27,869 nucleotides of DNA from CAYUEQ01 sp964443805 (GCA_964443805.1 CAYUEQ010000008.1:1-27869), one strand, 5' to 3'; positions 1 through 6,910 are shown, counted from the first letter of the stretch. Notes: generated by a model from the sequence alone, not told the origin. Translations and numbers: made by a program.

Positions 1-1307
1 GTTTTATATGTTAAAGGATTATCTGCTCGATAATTGTTTATATATAATTGTTTATCTTCTCCAACATAATTATCATTACCATATTTACCATATTTACTAT
101 GGGATAGATATGCTACTGCTCCCCACTCCATATTCTTCATCATGTGTGAATCAGCATTTTCATAACTATTTAATCCATACATATTGTTTGTCTCTATTTG
201 TTTAGTTACACTAAACATTGTTGCAACTCGCGGATATCTCCACATGTCCATATTAGGTTTTACTCTTGGTGTTAACGATTTAACATCACAGTTGGCTGCT
301 CCAGGTGATGTGTAACAGGTACTGTTTGGATCTGGACTAGTGATAAATTTACCTACCCAAATTCCATTTAATTCTTTTTCTCCAAAGCTAAATGCAGGAT
401 GCGTTAGCCACTCTCCGTTTGTTGAACCACTTGTCTTTGTCGAAGTCTTTGTTTCAAATCTAACCTGAATCTCTTGTTCATCACAATTATCCATTAAACA
501 ATTCTCATTGTTATTTGTATTCCATAGTTGATATCGATATCTTGGGACATATGTATAGTAAGCTAAAATATCATCTTCAATTATTTCAGTGCCTTGTGCT
601 GAGCTTTTATAATTTTCTCTTGATTCTTCTGTTACTAATACAGCATTGGCCCATTTTTGAGTATCATAATCATACCAATTATTATCTTGATTAGTTAAAT
701 CTGCTTTAATCAATGTTGTTTCATCCCATGATATTGGTATCATATTATCTACTATGTCTACTTCTATGTTTGATGCTAGCGTGTAGTTATCCGTTTCATA
801 TATTTCTATTTTTCCTGATAACTCTGCTGCTTTATTATAGTTTTGATTTTCATTCGTTTCAAAAAAAACTACTTTTATTTCATAAAAATGTTCTTCGTTA
901 GGTTCTATAGTTATGTTTTGTTTGATATAAAAATTGTCATCTTTAAATGTGTTTTCAACAATTGAATCACATGCTCCTTGATTACTTGTACATGTTCCAT
1001 CATAGATAATTTCATCTTTAATAAATGTATTTACTAAATCATCAAATACAATATCATATTTTGATGGAAGTGTTCCATTGTTTTTTACTGTAAAGGTTTT
1101 ATTTCCAGACCATCCTGGTCTTATTTTATCTACATTTATATTTTGTCCTTCTGTATATGCTATTTCTAAAGTACCAGTATATTTTATAAATTGGTCTTCT
1201 TCAATATTTCCTATTATATCTGCAGTGAAAAAAGAATATGTTCCAATTCCCATTATAATTATAATCGCTATTAGCAATATTATTAATACATTTTTTTCCC
1301 TACTCAT
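1..1307 (-). CDS. Secreted/surface protein, C-terminus cut by window edge
   Basis: An open frame of about 435 codons runs from ATG at 1307 off the left edge with no stop, so the C-terminus is missing. The start follows AAGGAG. The N-terminus is a short basic stretch and a hydrophobic segment (about residues 7-27) ending in GTYSFFTA, which resembles the N-terminus of TasA/camelysin-type exported proteins; after it comes a beta-rich region with a GNKTFTVKNNGTLPS stretch typical of that kind of module. Cysteine pairs are spaced along the chain (CTSNQGAC, CLMDNC, CYTSPGAANC), compatible with disulfides outside the cell. Near the truncation are WVGKFITS and WGAVAYLSHSKYG, which I associate with large surface proteins of gut Firmicutes but cannot place in a named family. 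It has its own promoter and no partner gene in the window. Function unknown; export is a firm inference, the TasA link is weak. Confidence 0.75.
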   Translation of the reverse strand, partial: MSREKNVLIILLIAIIIIMGIGTYSFFTADIIGNIEEDQFIKYTGTLEIAYTEGQNINVDKIRPGWSGNKTFTVKNNGTLPSKYDIVFDDLVNTFIKDEIIYDGTCTSNQGACDSIVENTFKDDNFYIKQNITIEPNEEHFYEIKVVFFETNENQNYNKAAELSGKIEIYETDNYTLASNIEVDIVDNMIPISWDETTLIKADLTNQDNNWYDYDTQKWANAVLVTEESRENYKSSAQGTEIIEDDILAYYTYVPRYRYQLWNTNNNENCLMDNCDEQEIQVRFETKTSTKTSGSTNGEWLTHPAFSFGEKELNGIWVGKFITSPDPNSTCYTSPGAANCDVKSLTPRVKPNMDMWRYPRVATMFSVTKQIETNNMYGLNSYENADSHMMKNMEWGAVAYLSHSKYGKYGNDNYVGEDKQLYINNYRADNPLTYK

Positions 1308-1340
1308 ACAACTACTCCTTATTTAGCTTTCTCTAGTTAA

Positions 1341-1369
1341 ATACTATCATTTAAGAAGGAATTATTCAA
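1341..1369 (-). promoter_or_regulatory. Sigma-A type promoter of the partial surface gene
   Basis: On the minus strand TTGAAT (1364-1369) is separated by 17 bases from TAGTAT (1341-1346). Each box matches the vegetative consensus at four of six positions. It sits between the upstream terminator and the SD at 1315-1320, giving a leader of about 30 bases. Confidence 0.5.
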
Positions 1370-1375
1370 GCCAAA

Positions 1376-1408
1376 TAAAAAGATATTATTTTAATAAAAT
1401 AATATCTT
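1376..1408 (-). terminator. Intrinsic terminator of the glucosaminidase-like gene
   Basis: AGATATTATT (1381-1390) and AATAATATCT (1398-1407) form a perfect 10-bp stem, extended by one A-T pair, with a 7-base loop. On the minus strand it is followed by a run of T. The stop codon of the gene (1386-1388) lies inside the stem. Confidence 0.75.
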
Positions 1409-2276
1409 CAATTGTGTTTATATTATGTTCCTCATATTTATGAGTAATGTTATTTACTAACGATAGCCAGTGTGGATTAGTTTGTTTAACTCCATTTATT
1501 GTAACTGGACAATAAATTCTACCAATTGCTTCAAATGTTGTTAATCCTTTTCCAAAATAATTATTATTTAGAAGTTTTATATACCTATATACTCCATATT
1601 CTATGTTGTGATATCTTATTAATTTACCTTTATACATACCACCAAATACATTGTTAACACTTAGCATTGATTTTACTGTATAATGCCCACTTTCAGCTGC
1701 TCCAATAGTTATAGCAATATTATAGTCTACGTCACTAAATACGTTTGTAAAATAGGCAACAAGACCTTTTACATATTCACTATTACCTGTATATGGTGTT
1801 AGTTGATTGTTTTTATGTTGTGGATTTAACTTTAAATATTCTTCATAATATTCTATTAAACCTAAATCAATATTAGCATGTGTTTTTAAGTTGTTATTTT
1901 CATCTTTTAAAAATCCTAAATTATTGACATCAATAATCTCTTCATTCATTGATCTAGTTTTTAAATCATTTTGTATTATATCAACTGGTATATTAAACAT
2001 GTTAGCATAGAATGTGATTAATTCTGTATTATCAATTAATAATTGATCGTACTCACTAATTACTTCTTCTTGTTCTTCAACTTCTACTGAAGTTGTTTCA
2101 TTATCTTCTTCATTTATAATAAGTGGTTTAGTATTTGGTTCAAATACTATACTTACTTCTTTTTCATTACTTTCTGTTTTATTAGCTAGACTACTTGGAA
2201 CTATAATAATACTTAGTACTAAAGTAACCATTACTATTTTTTGCATTATTGGTCGATAAGACCGCTTTGGTTTCAT
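1386..2276 (-). CDS. Secreted glucosaminidase/lysozyme-like cell wall hydrolase
   Basis: A 296-residue protein with an N-terminal signal peptide: basic MKPKRSYRPIMQK, hydrophobic stretch to about residue 31 (SLA). Then an acidic linker rich in Glu (about 60-80) and a C-terminal domain (about 175-285) resembling the glucosaminidase/transglycosylase lysozyme-like fold: AITIGAAESGHY carries a candidate catalytic Glu, followed by NNVFGG, which matches the NN-[LF]-FG signature of these enzymes, and an aromatic-rich YGVYRYIKLL region. It would cut the glycan strands of peptidoglycan outside the cell. The start at 2276 is chosen because GGGGAGG lies 5 bases upstream and the signal peptide begins there; an in-frame ATG 45 bases upstream lies in the promoter-proximal leader and has no SD. 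Monocistronic, with its own strong promoter and terminator. Domain family is moderately sure, precise bond specificity is not. Confidence 0.72.
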   Translation of the reverse strand: MKPKRSYRPIMQKIVMVTLVLSIIIVPSSLANKTESNEKEVSIVFEPNTKPLIINEEDNETTSVEVEEQEEVISEYDQLLIDNTELITFYANMFNIPVDIIQNDLKTRSMNEEIIDVNNLGFLKDENNNLKTHANIDLGLIEYYEEYLKLNPQHKNNQLTPYTGNSEYVKGLVAYFTNVFSDVDYNIAITIGAAESGHYTVKSMLSVNNVFGGMYKGKLIRYHNIEYGVYRYIKLLNNNYFGKGLTTFEAIGRIYCPVTINGVKQTNPHWLSLVNNITHKYEEHNINTIEDIILLK

Positions 2277-2302
2277 ATTTCCTCCCCACATGCATGAAAA
2301 AA

Positions 2303-2331
2303 ATTCTACCATATGTTGCAAAAAATGTCAA
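2303..2331 (-). promoter_or_regulatory. Strong vegetative promoter of the glucosaminidase-like gene
   Basis: On the minus strand a perfect TTGACA (2326-2331), a 17-base spacer ending in TGG, and TAGAAT (2303-2308) give a near-consensus sigma-A promoter with an extended -10 (TG one base before the -10). It lies about 27 bases before the ATG. Confidence 0.8.
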
Positions 2332-2408
2332 TTAATCGTCAAACATTTTAGTTACATATATTATATTCCTTGTTCTTGTATTTTATACAATTTCGACATT
2401 TTAAGCCA

Positions 2409-2434
2409 AGAAAAAACCTATTAAAAATAGGTTT
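2409..2434 (-). terminator. Intrinsic terminator of hup
   Basis: AAACCTATT (2414-2422) and AATAGGTTT (2426-2434) make a perfect 9-bp stem with a 3-base loop, followed on the minus strand by a T-rich tract (2411-2416 as A on the plus strand). Confidence 0.8.
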
Positions 2435-2453
2435 CATACACTTTTATCCTATA

Positions 2454-2726
2454 TTAGTTAAGTGCGTCTTTTAATTTGCTTCCAGCTTTGAATGAAGCTA
2501 CAACTTTTTCTGGAATTCTAATAGGTTCTTTAGTTAGTGGATTAATACCATCACGTGCTGCACGTTTTTTAGCATTAAATGATCCAAAACCAACTAGTGC
2601 TACCCTTCCTTCATTTTGAAGACCAGTAGTTATTCCTTCGATTGTTGCATCTAGAGCACGTCCAGCTTCAGCTTTTGAAAGACCAACTTTAGTTGCAATA
2701 AATTCTACTAAATCATTTTTTGTCAT
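2454..2726 (-). CDS. hup: DNA-binding protein HU
   Basis: A 90-residue protein of the HU/IHF family, exactly the usual length. The start is ATG at 2726, preceded by GGGAGGT at good spacing; the frame is open five codons further upstream, but that extension runs through the SD. MTKNDLVEFIATKVGLSKAEAGRAL is the helical dimerisation body in outline; RVALVGFGSF (about 42-51) is the conserved HU signature; the DNA-wrapping beta arm follows with INPLTKEPIRIPEKVVASFKAG (the RNP-like Pro is present as IRIPE). It packs and bends chromosomal DNA as a homodimer. In B. subtilis hbs lies beside spoIVA; here only a cold-shock gene separates them, so the neighbourhood is conserved. It is flanked by its own terminator and a candidate promoter, so it is probably transcribed alone and at high level. 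Confidence 0.96.
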   Translation of the reverse strand: MTKNDLVEFIATKVGLSKAEAGRALDATIEGITTGLQNEGRVALVGFGSFNAKKRAARDGINPLTKEPIRIPEKVVASFKAGSKLKDALN

Positions 2727-2772
2727 TTTTTTACCTCCCATTTTCTATAAGGCATATAATCCTTACATTTAT

Positions 2773-2801
2773 AAAATATCACTATTTATGCTTAAAAGCA
2801 A
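2773..2801 (-). promoter_or_regulatory. Candidate promoter of hup
   Basis: On the minus strand TTGCTT (2796-2801), 17 bases, TATTTT (2773-2778). Both boxes are weak matches; the position, just downstream of long A/T tracts that could act as an UP element, favours it. Confidence 0.4.
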
Positions 2802-2861
2802 GAAAAAAACAAGAAAACGGGCATTTTTTCCATTTTTTTGCTTTTTTTTCAATCAATGATA

Positions 2862-2891
2862 AGAAAAAGTTACTAAAGAGCAACTTTTTCT
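2862..2891 (-). terminator. Intrinsic terminator of the cold-shock gene
   Basis: AGAAAAAGTT (2862-2871) and AACTTTTTCT (2882-2891) form a perfect 10-bp stem that can extend inward by three pairs, one of them G-U. The stop codon of the gene (2873-2875) lies in the hairpin. The T-run is largely within the 3' arm, so termination strength is uncertain. Confidence 0.6.
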
Positions 2892-3085
2892 TTTTCACAA
2901 ACATCTATCGCTTGTAAACCTTTTTGGGTTTCAACAAGTTTAAAATCTACAATTCCGCCTTCTTTTAGAGTTTTATATCCTTGTTTTGATATTGCTGAAT
3001 AATGTACAAAGATATCTTCTAATCCATCACTTTCAATAAACCCATATCCTTTTGCATTATTAAACCACTTTACTCTACCACCCAT
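2873..3085 (-). CDS. csp: Cold-shock protein, CspA family
   Basis: A 70-residue single cold-shock domain, the usual size (B. subtilis CspB is 67). MGGRVKWFNNAKGYGFI starts the OB fold; RNP1 is KGYGFIE (about 12-18) and RNP2 is DIFVHYS (about 24-30), with the aromatic residues that stack on single-stranded nucleic acid. The C-terminus is a little longer and basic/acidic (CEKEKVAL). It is an RNA chaperone that binds single-stranded RNA/DNA and melts mRNA secondary structure. AGAGGTGG precedes the ATG. A TATAAT (3130-3135) upstream would give a leader of only about 40 bases, so there is no room for the long cold-responsive leader of E. coli cspA. It lies between spoIVA and hup. Confidence 0.95.
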   Translation of the reverse strand: MGGRVKWFNNAKGYGFIESDGLEDIFVHYSAISKQGYKTLKEGGIVDFKLVETQKGLQAIDVCEKEKVAL

Positions 3086-3129
3086 AATTCCACCTCTTTC
3101 CTTCTTTGCTCACTTAAAATTTATCATGG

Positions 3130-3135
3130 ATTATA
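3130..3135 (-). promoter_or_regulatory. Candidate -10 box of the cold-shock gene
   Basis: A perfect TATAAT on the minus strand, about 45 bases before the ATG. No convincing -35 is found at 16-18 bases, so the promoter call is tentative. Nothing else is recognisable in the remaining gap to the spoIVA terminator except a GTCGTCGAC element at 3154-3162. Confidence 0.35.
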
Positions 3136-3230
3136 GGTGAGTTTCAATAAATAGTCGTCGACAAATTATTACATTGTTTTTTGGTTATCATATTTATAAG
3201 CCACTTTTAAGTTTTAATTTTTCTACCATT

Positions 3231-3260
3231 AAAAAAAGTACCTCTTATTTAGGTACTTTT
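3231..3260 (-). terminator. Intrinsic terminator of spoIVA
   Basis: AAAAGTACCT (3234-3243) and AGGTACTTTT (3251-3260) form a perfect 10-bp stem with a 7-base loop, followed on the minus strand by a run of T (3231-3237 as A). Confidence 0.88.
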
Positions 3261-3272
3261 GTAGATTTTTAT

Positions 3273-4751
3273 TTAAATAACAATAGCTATTAAATTATTT
3301 GCGCCTTTATTAACTATTTTAGTAATTGTCTGACCTAGTTTAAATCTTGTGTTTTCTGGTATCATTGATAATTTTGCTTGGATTCCTTCTTGTACTATTA
3401 CATCTAAACTTCGACCAAATATTTCACTTTTCCATATATTAGTTGGTTCAGTTTCATAATCTTTCATTAAAAAGTTAATTAATTCTTTACTTTGTAATTC
3501 AGATCCAATAATTGGTTCAAATGTAGATTCTACATCAACTTTTATTAAATGAATTGATGATGCTAGTGCTTTTAATTTTACTCCATAACGATTACCTTGT
3601 TTTATAATTTCCGGATTATCTAATTTCATATCTTTTAAATTTGGATAGACAATTCCATAACCAGTACTTCTAACCATTTTAAGAGCATTCTTTATTTGTT
3701 CATACTCTTCTTTTCCTTCACTAAACTCTGCAAATATTTTTAATATACTAGCTTTTGTTGTTGCTGATGTTCCCATCGCATCTCTTAGTATTTCATTATA
3801 TAATTCATTTGAACTTTCTAAAGTTATTGTAACTGTTCCAGTTTTAGTATCCACATTTGATATAAAAGATTTATTGATATATTCACTATCTTCAAAATGA
3901 CTCATAATACCATCTACATCTTTTATTTTATCTACTTCGACTACACTTTGAGTTATCTTTTCTAAATAATGAGCTTTTAAATAATGACTCTTATCTAATA
4001 CATGTACCCATTCTGGTATGTTAACTTGAATATCAAGTACTGGAAATTCATATAAAGCATGTTTTAAAATATCATATATTTCTTTTTCATTCATCGATTC
4101 AATATTAACTGGTAAGACTGGGACATCATAAGCAGCCCTTAATTCTTCTACTAATTCTGTAGTTTCAGTATGAGTTGGATGAACTGTATTTAGTATTACA
4201 ATAAATGGCTTTCCTAATACTTTAAGCTCTGATACCACTCTTTCTTCTGCATCAATATATTCCTTTCTTTTAATCTCCCCAAAAGAACCATCATTAGTTA
4301 TTACAATCCCTATTGTTGAATGATCTTTAATAACTTTTTCTGTGCCTATTTCAGCCGCTTCAATAAATGGAAGATCTTCATCATACCACGGTGTTTTTAC
4401 TAAGCGAGGATTTCCATGTTCATCCTCATAACCAGATGCACCAGGAATAACATATCCCACACAATCAATAAGTTTAACCTCAGCACTAAATTCATCAATC
4501 TTAATTTTCGCTCCATTACTCGGAACAAATTTTGGTTCAGTAGTCATAATAGCTTTTCCCTGAGCACTCTGAGGTATTTCATCTAAACATCTTTTTTTCT
4601 CATATTCATCTTCAATATGGGGAACTACTAAATTTTCTATAACACGTTTTATAAAAGTTGATTTACCTGTACGGACCGCACCAACAACCCCTAAATATAT
4701 TTCCCCGTTTCCACGAGCGGCAATGGATTCTATTATATCTTTCTTTTCCAT
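3273..4751 (-). CDS. spoIVA: Stage IV sporulation protein A (spore coat base ATPase)
   Basis: A 492-residue protein, the same length as B. subtilis SpoIVA, when read from ATG at 4751 (AGGGGTG SD); an 11-codon upstream extension to a weak start is not used. The N-terminal TRAFAC-related ATPase domain has Walker A GAVRTGKS (24-31), the invariant PQSAQGKAIMTTEPKFVP region, LIDCVGY (Walker B region) and HSTIGIVITNDGS. The C-terminal part keeps MVRSTGYGIVYP, IKVDVESTFEPIIG, IWKSEIFGRSL, VQEGIQAKLSMIPEN and a hydrophobic end LIAIVI, the segment needed in B. subtilis for contact with SpoVM. SpoIVA polymerises by ATP hydrolysis on the outer forespore membrane and is the platform for coat assembly, so this organism very probably forms endospores or descends recently from a spore former. 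It has its own terminator and a possible sigma-E type promoter. Confidence 0.98.
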   Translation of the reverse strand: MEKKDIIESIAARGNGEIYLGVVGAVRTGKSTFIKRVIENLVVPHIEDEYEKKRCLDEIPQSAQGKAIMTTEPKFVPSNGAKIKIDEFSAEVKLIDCVGYVIPGASGYEDEHGNPRLVKTPWYDEDLPFIEAAEIGTEKVIKDHSTIGIVITNDGSFGEIKRKEYIDAEERVVSELKVLGKPFIVILNTVHPTHTETTELVEELRAAYDVPVLPVNIESMNEKEIYDILKHALYEFPVLDIQVNIPEWVHVLDKSHYLKAHYLEKITQSVVEVDKIKDVDGIMSHFEDSEYINKSFISNVDTKTGTVTITLESSNELYNEILRDAMGTSATTKASILKIFAEFSEGKEEYEQIKNALKMVRSTGYGIVYPNLKDMKLDNPEIIKQGNRYGVKLKALASSIHLIKVDVESTFEPIIGSELQSKELINFLMKDYETEPTNIWKSEIFGRSLDVIVQEGIQAKLSMIPENTRFKLGQTITKIVNKGANNLIAIVI

Positions 4752-4780
4752 TAAATATACACCCCTATCATTTCTAATTA

Positions 4781-4809
4781 ACATTATGTTGTTTTTTTAA
4801 TCTTTATGA
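4781..4809 (-). promoter_or_regulatory. Possible sigma-E (mother-cell) promoter of spoIVA
   Basis: On the minus strand TCATAAA (4803-4809) and CATAATGT (4781-4788) are separated by 14 bases. This resembles the B. subtilis sigma-E pattern (KMATATT, 13-15 bases, CATACAHT): the ATA core and CATA are kept, other positions diverge. It lies 29 bases before the SpoIVA start, after the spoVIF terminator. B. subtilis spoIVA is sigma-E dependent. In AT-rich DNA such matches occur by chance. Confidence 0.4.
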
Positions 4810-4820
4810 TTGTTTTTTAA

Positions 4821-4845
4821 AAAAAGAAAAACGCTTTTTAGCGTT
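4821..4845 (-). terminator. Intrinsic terminator of the spoVIF-like gene
   Basis: AACGCT (4830-4835) and AGCGTT (4840-4845) form a 6-bp stem with a TTTT loop, followed on the minus strand by a T-rich run. The spoVIF-like stop codon overlaps the stem. It separates spoVIF from spoIVA transcription. Confidence 0.8.
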
Positions 4846-5083
4846 AAAACATTTTATCAACATTTTTTGGAACTTTATCCTTAACAATCGTATCGACTAT
4901 TTTATCTTCTTTTTCTTTAGGAACTTCTTTACCTGTCATTTTACTTAAAGTTTGAATTACCTCTCTTAAAGTATTTTCATTTTTTAAACCATCTTTTTGT
5001 AACTTTTCTGCTAAAGTTACAATCGTGTCTTTATCGACTTTAGTTTTCTTTTTCACCTTATTAAAAATATTATCATTAATCAT
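4844..5083 (-). CDS. spoVIF: Stage VI sporulation protein F-like
   Basis: A 79-residue, charged, all-helical protein. It matches the pattern of the small SpoVIF family: N-terminal FNKVKKKTKVDKDTIVTLAEKL, a middle NENTLREVIQTLSKMTG, and the signature KEKEDKIVDTIV followed by a short tail with Pro-Lys. B. subtilis SpoVIF is similar in size and is needed late in the mother cell for GerE-dependent coat gene expression and spore resistance. No membrane segment or signal peptide. It lies between der and spoIVA, so two sporulation genes are adjacent, although B. subtilis keeps spoVIF elsewhere. The SD (AGGAGG, 5 bases off the T-run before the ATG) is inside a hairpin that also looks like the der terminator. 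Family recognised by eye only. Confidence 0.75.
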   Translation of the reverse strand: MINDNIFNKVKKKTKVDKDTIVTLAEKLQKDGLKNENTLREVIQTLSKMTGKEVPKEKEDKIVDTIVKDKVPKNVDKMF

Positions 5084-5118
5084 AGAAAAACCTCCTACAA
5101 TAATATATGTAAGAGGTT
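5084..5118 (-). terminator. der terminator hairpin that contains the spoVIF SD
   Basis: On the minus strand AACCTCTTACA (5108-5118) pairs with TGTAGGAGGTT (5089-5099): 11 pairs including one G-U, 8-base loop, followed by TTTTTC. It starts 8 bases after the der stop, so it is a standard intrinsic terminator. Its 3' arm contains the AGGAGG (5091-5096) used by the spoVIF-like gene. The arm-loop junction also reads CATATATTA, which fits the sigma-K -10 pattern CATANNNTA, but no AC is found at the expected -35 distance. Confidence 0.7.
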
Positions 5119-5126
5119 AGAAATCG

Positions 5127-6437
5127 CTATTGTTCATCACTTCTATTTTTAAATTTAAATACAATAGGTGTTCCTGTTAAATCAAAATTAGCTCTAATTT
5201 GGTTTTCTAAATATCTTTCATAACTAAAATGCACTAAGCCTTTATTATTAACATTAAATACAAATTTAGGCGGTGCAACTTCAGATTGATGTACAAAGTA
5301 TATCTTTAATCTTTTACCCTTGTAAGAAGGAGCTTCATGCATACTAACTGCATCTCTAATAACATCATTTAATAACGAAGTTTTTATTTGACGATGTGAA
5401 TTTTCATATGCCGAAATAACTTCTGGCATTAGTGTATGAACTCTTTTTTTAGTTTTAGCAGATAAGAATACTACTTTAGCAAATGGGATAAATTGAAATT
5501 CAGATTCAATTAGTAATTTCCATCTTTTAATCTCAGTATTAGGATCTTCAATCGTATCCCATTTATTAACCGCTAGTACTATTGCTCTTCCTGCTTCTAA
5601 TGCATAAGAAACAATGTGTTTATCGTGTTCTATAATTCCTTCTTCAGCATTAATTACTATAACACAGACATCACTTCGATCAATTGCTTTTAAACTCCTT
5701 ATCAAACTATATTTTTCAATTGATTCATAGATCTTACCTTTTTTTCTAATCCCAGCAGTATCTATCACTACATATTCTTTTTTATCATATGAAAATGTTG
5801 TATCTACTGCATCTCTTGTTGTCCCAGGAACATTACTTACAATTGCTCTATCTTCATTTAATAATGCATTAATAAGACTACTCTTTCCTACATTAGGCCT
5901 TCCTATAATACAAAATTTAACCTTATTATCTATTACTTCTTCATTCTTATTAAAGTCTTCAGTAATATTATCAAGTAAATCACCTATCCCTATATTATGA
6001 GCTGCACTTATTCCAACAATGTTTTCAAAACCTAATTCATAATAATTATATACATTTTCTAAAAACTTTTTATTGTCTAATTTATTAATTGCTAGGATTA
6101 TTTTTTTACCACTTTTTAATAACATATCTTTTATTAAAAAATCATCGCTTGTTAACTCTTCTCTACCATCAATTACAAAAACAATAACATCCGACTCATC
6201 TATTGCTAGTTCAGCTTGAGCTTTAATACTCAAATTAAAATTATCATTATTTAGTTCTATTCCACCCGTATCAATAAGTAAAAAATTTATATCATTATGA
6301 TTAACATTACCATATATTCTATCTCTAGTTACTCCAGGAGTATCTAATATGATAGATTTTCTTTCTCCAATTAATCTATTAAATATTGTACTTTTACCGA
6401 CATTAGGTTTTCCAATTAAACAAACAGTTTTTTTCAT
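5127..6437 (-). CDS. der: Ribosome assembly GTPase Der (EngA)
   Basis: A 436-residue protein with the unique Der layout of two tandem GTPase domains and a C-terminal KH-like domain. G domain 1: P-loop GKPNVGKS (9-16), DTPGVTRD, DTGG, NKLD (118-121). G domain 2: GRPNVGKS (179-186), PGTTRDA, DTAGIRKKGK, NKWD (291-294). The KH-like part (about 350-436) includes the conserved EAPSYKGKRLKIYFVHQ and PPKFVFNVN. Length equals B. subtilis Der (436). It acts in 50S subunit maturation and is essential in most bacteria. ATG at 6437 has AAGGAGG at 8 bases. It follows the pseudopilin gene by 47 bases and is probably cotranscribed from the engB promoter, ending at the hairpin at 5084-5118. The der-spoIVA-hup neighbourhood is shared with B. 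subtilis. Confidence 0.98.
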   Translation of the reverse strand: MKKTVCLIGKPNVGKSTIFNRLIGERKSIILDTPGVTRDRIYGNVNHNDINFLLIDTGGIELNNDNFNLSIKAQAELAIDESDVIVFVIDGREELTSDDFLIKDMLLKSGKKIILAINKLDNKKFLENVYNYYELGFENIVGISAAHNIGIGDLLDNITEDFNKNEEVIDNKVKFCIIGRPNVGKSSLINALLNEDRAIVSNVPGTTRDAVDTTFSYDKKEYVVIDTAGIRKKGKIYESIEKYSLIRSLKAIDRSDVCVIVINAEEGIIEHDKHIVSYALEAGRAIVLAVNKWDTIEDPNTEIKRWKLLIESEFQFIPFAKVVFLSAKTKKRVHTLMPEVISAYENSHRQIKTSLLNDVIRDAVSMHEAPSYKGKRLKIYFVHQSEVAPPKFVFNVNNKGLVHFSYERYLENQIRANFDLTGTPIVFKFKNRSDEQ

Positions 6438-6484
6438 AAAAGACCTCCTTACTAGTTAGATATATTAACACACTTCTCTTATAA

Positions 6485-6910
6485 TTAACAACTAGGATTC
6501 ATTTTCTCAAAAGCCGCAGTATCTCTTTTGATTGGAGTTGATTTAACAACTATTCTCTTACCACTTGGCATAGTTATAGCTCTAATGTTTACAACATCAC
6601 AAATCATATTACGATTATTTCTAGGATCTAAGACATCTCCTTTGTCATTATCTTTATCAACATAGCCACCATCTCTTAATTCCTTTACCTTTATATCGAC
6701 CCCACCTGCGGTTTCCGGAATAAAATCAGCATTATCCTGCCCATATAATTGTGCGGCCTGTTCTATAAATTTAACTTTTTTATCATACATATTATCCTTT
6801 AAAAGATTGTTTATATACATTACTGAAGGAATTGCGATGGTTAGTAATACTCCTAAAATAACAATTACCGCTAATAATTCAGTTAATGTAAACCCTTTTT
6901 TATTGTTCAT
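6485..6910 (-). CDS. Type IV pilin/pseudopilin-like protein
   Basis: A 141-residue protein with a textbook prepilin N-terminus: short basic leader MNNKKG, cleavage expected between Gly6 and Phe7, then FTLTELLAVIVILGVLLTIAIP with the conserved Glu at mature position 5, and a hydrophobic helix to about residue 28. The globular part (about 35-141) has a helix LLKDNMYDKKVKFIEQAAQLYGQD, the VKELRDGGYVDKDN motif common in ComGC/GspG-like pseudopilins of Firmicutes, and two cysteines (Cys in MICDV and the C-terminal Cys) that may form a disulfide loop. A prepilin peptidase would process it; no pilus ATPase, platform protein or peptidase is in the window. SD is AGGTG. It sits alone between engB and der, 51 and 47 bases from each, which suggests insertion into a housekeeping operon. 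Confidence 0.85.
   Translation of the reverse strand: MNNKKGFTLTELLAVIVILGVLLTIAIPSVMYINNLLKDNMYDKKVKFIEQAAQLYGQDNADFIPETAGGVDIKVKELRDGGYVDKDNDKGDVLDPRNNRNMICDVVNIRAITMPSGKRIVVKSTPIKRDTAAFEKMNPSC

Noticed and set aside
8..1326. Three plus-strand open frames (8-205, 713-901, 1078-1326) under the surface protein
   Set aside because: All are antisense to one uninterrupted minus-strand frame of about 435 codons with an SD and promoter; the plus-strand products are low-complexity.
4752..4784. Longer N-terminus for SpoIVA
   Set aside because: The shorter form begins MEKKDI like the B. subtilis protein, gives exactly 492 residues and has AGGGGTG upstream; the extension runs into the candidate promoter.
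5100..5118. Complete sigma-K promoter for spoVIF
   Set aside because: CATATATTA fits the -10, but the bases 16-17 upstream are GC/AG rather than AC, so only the -10 is noted.
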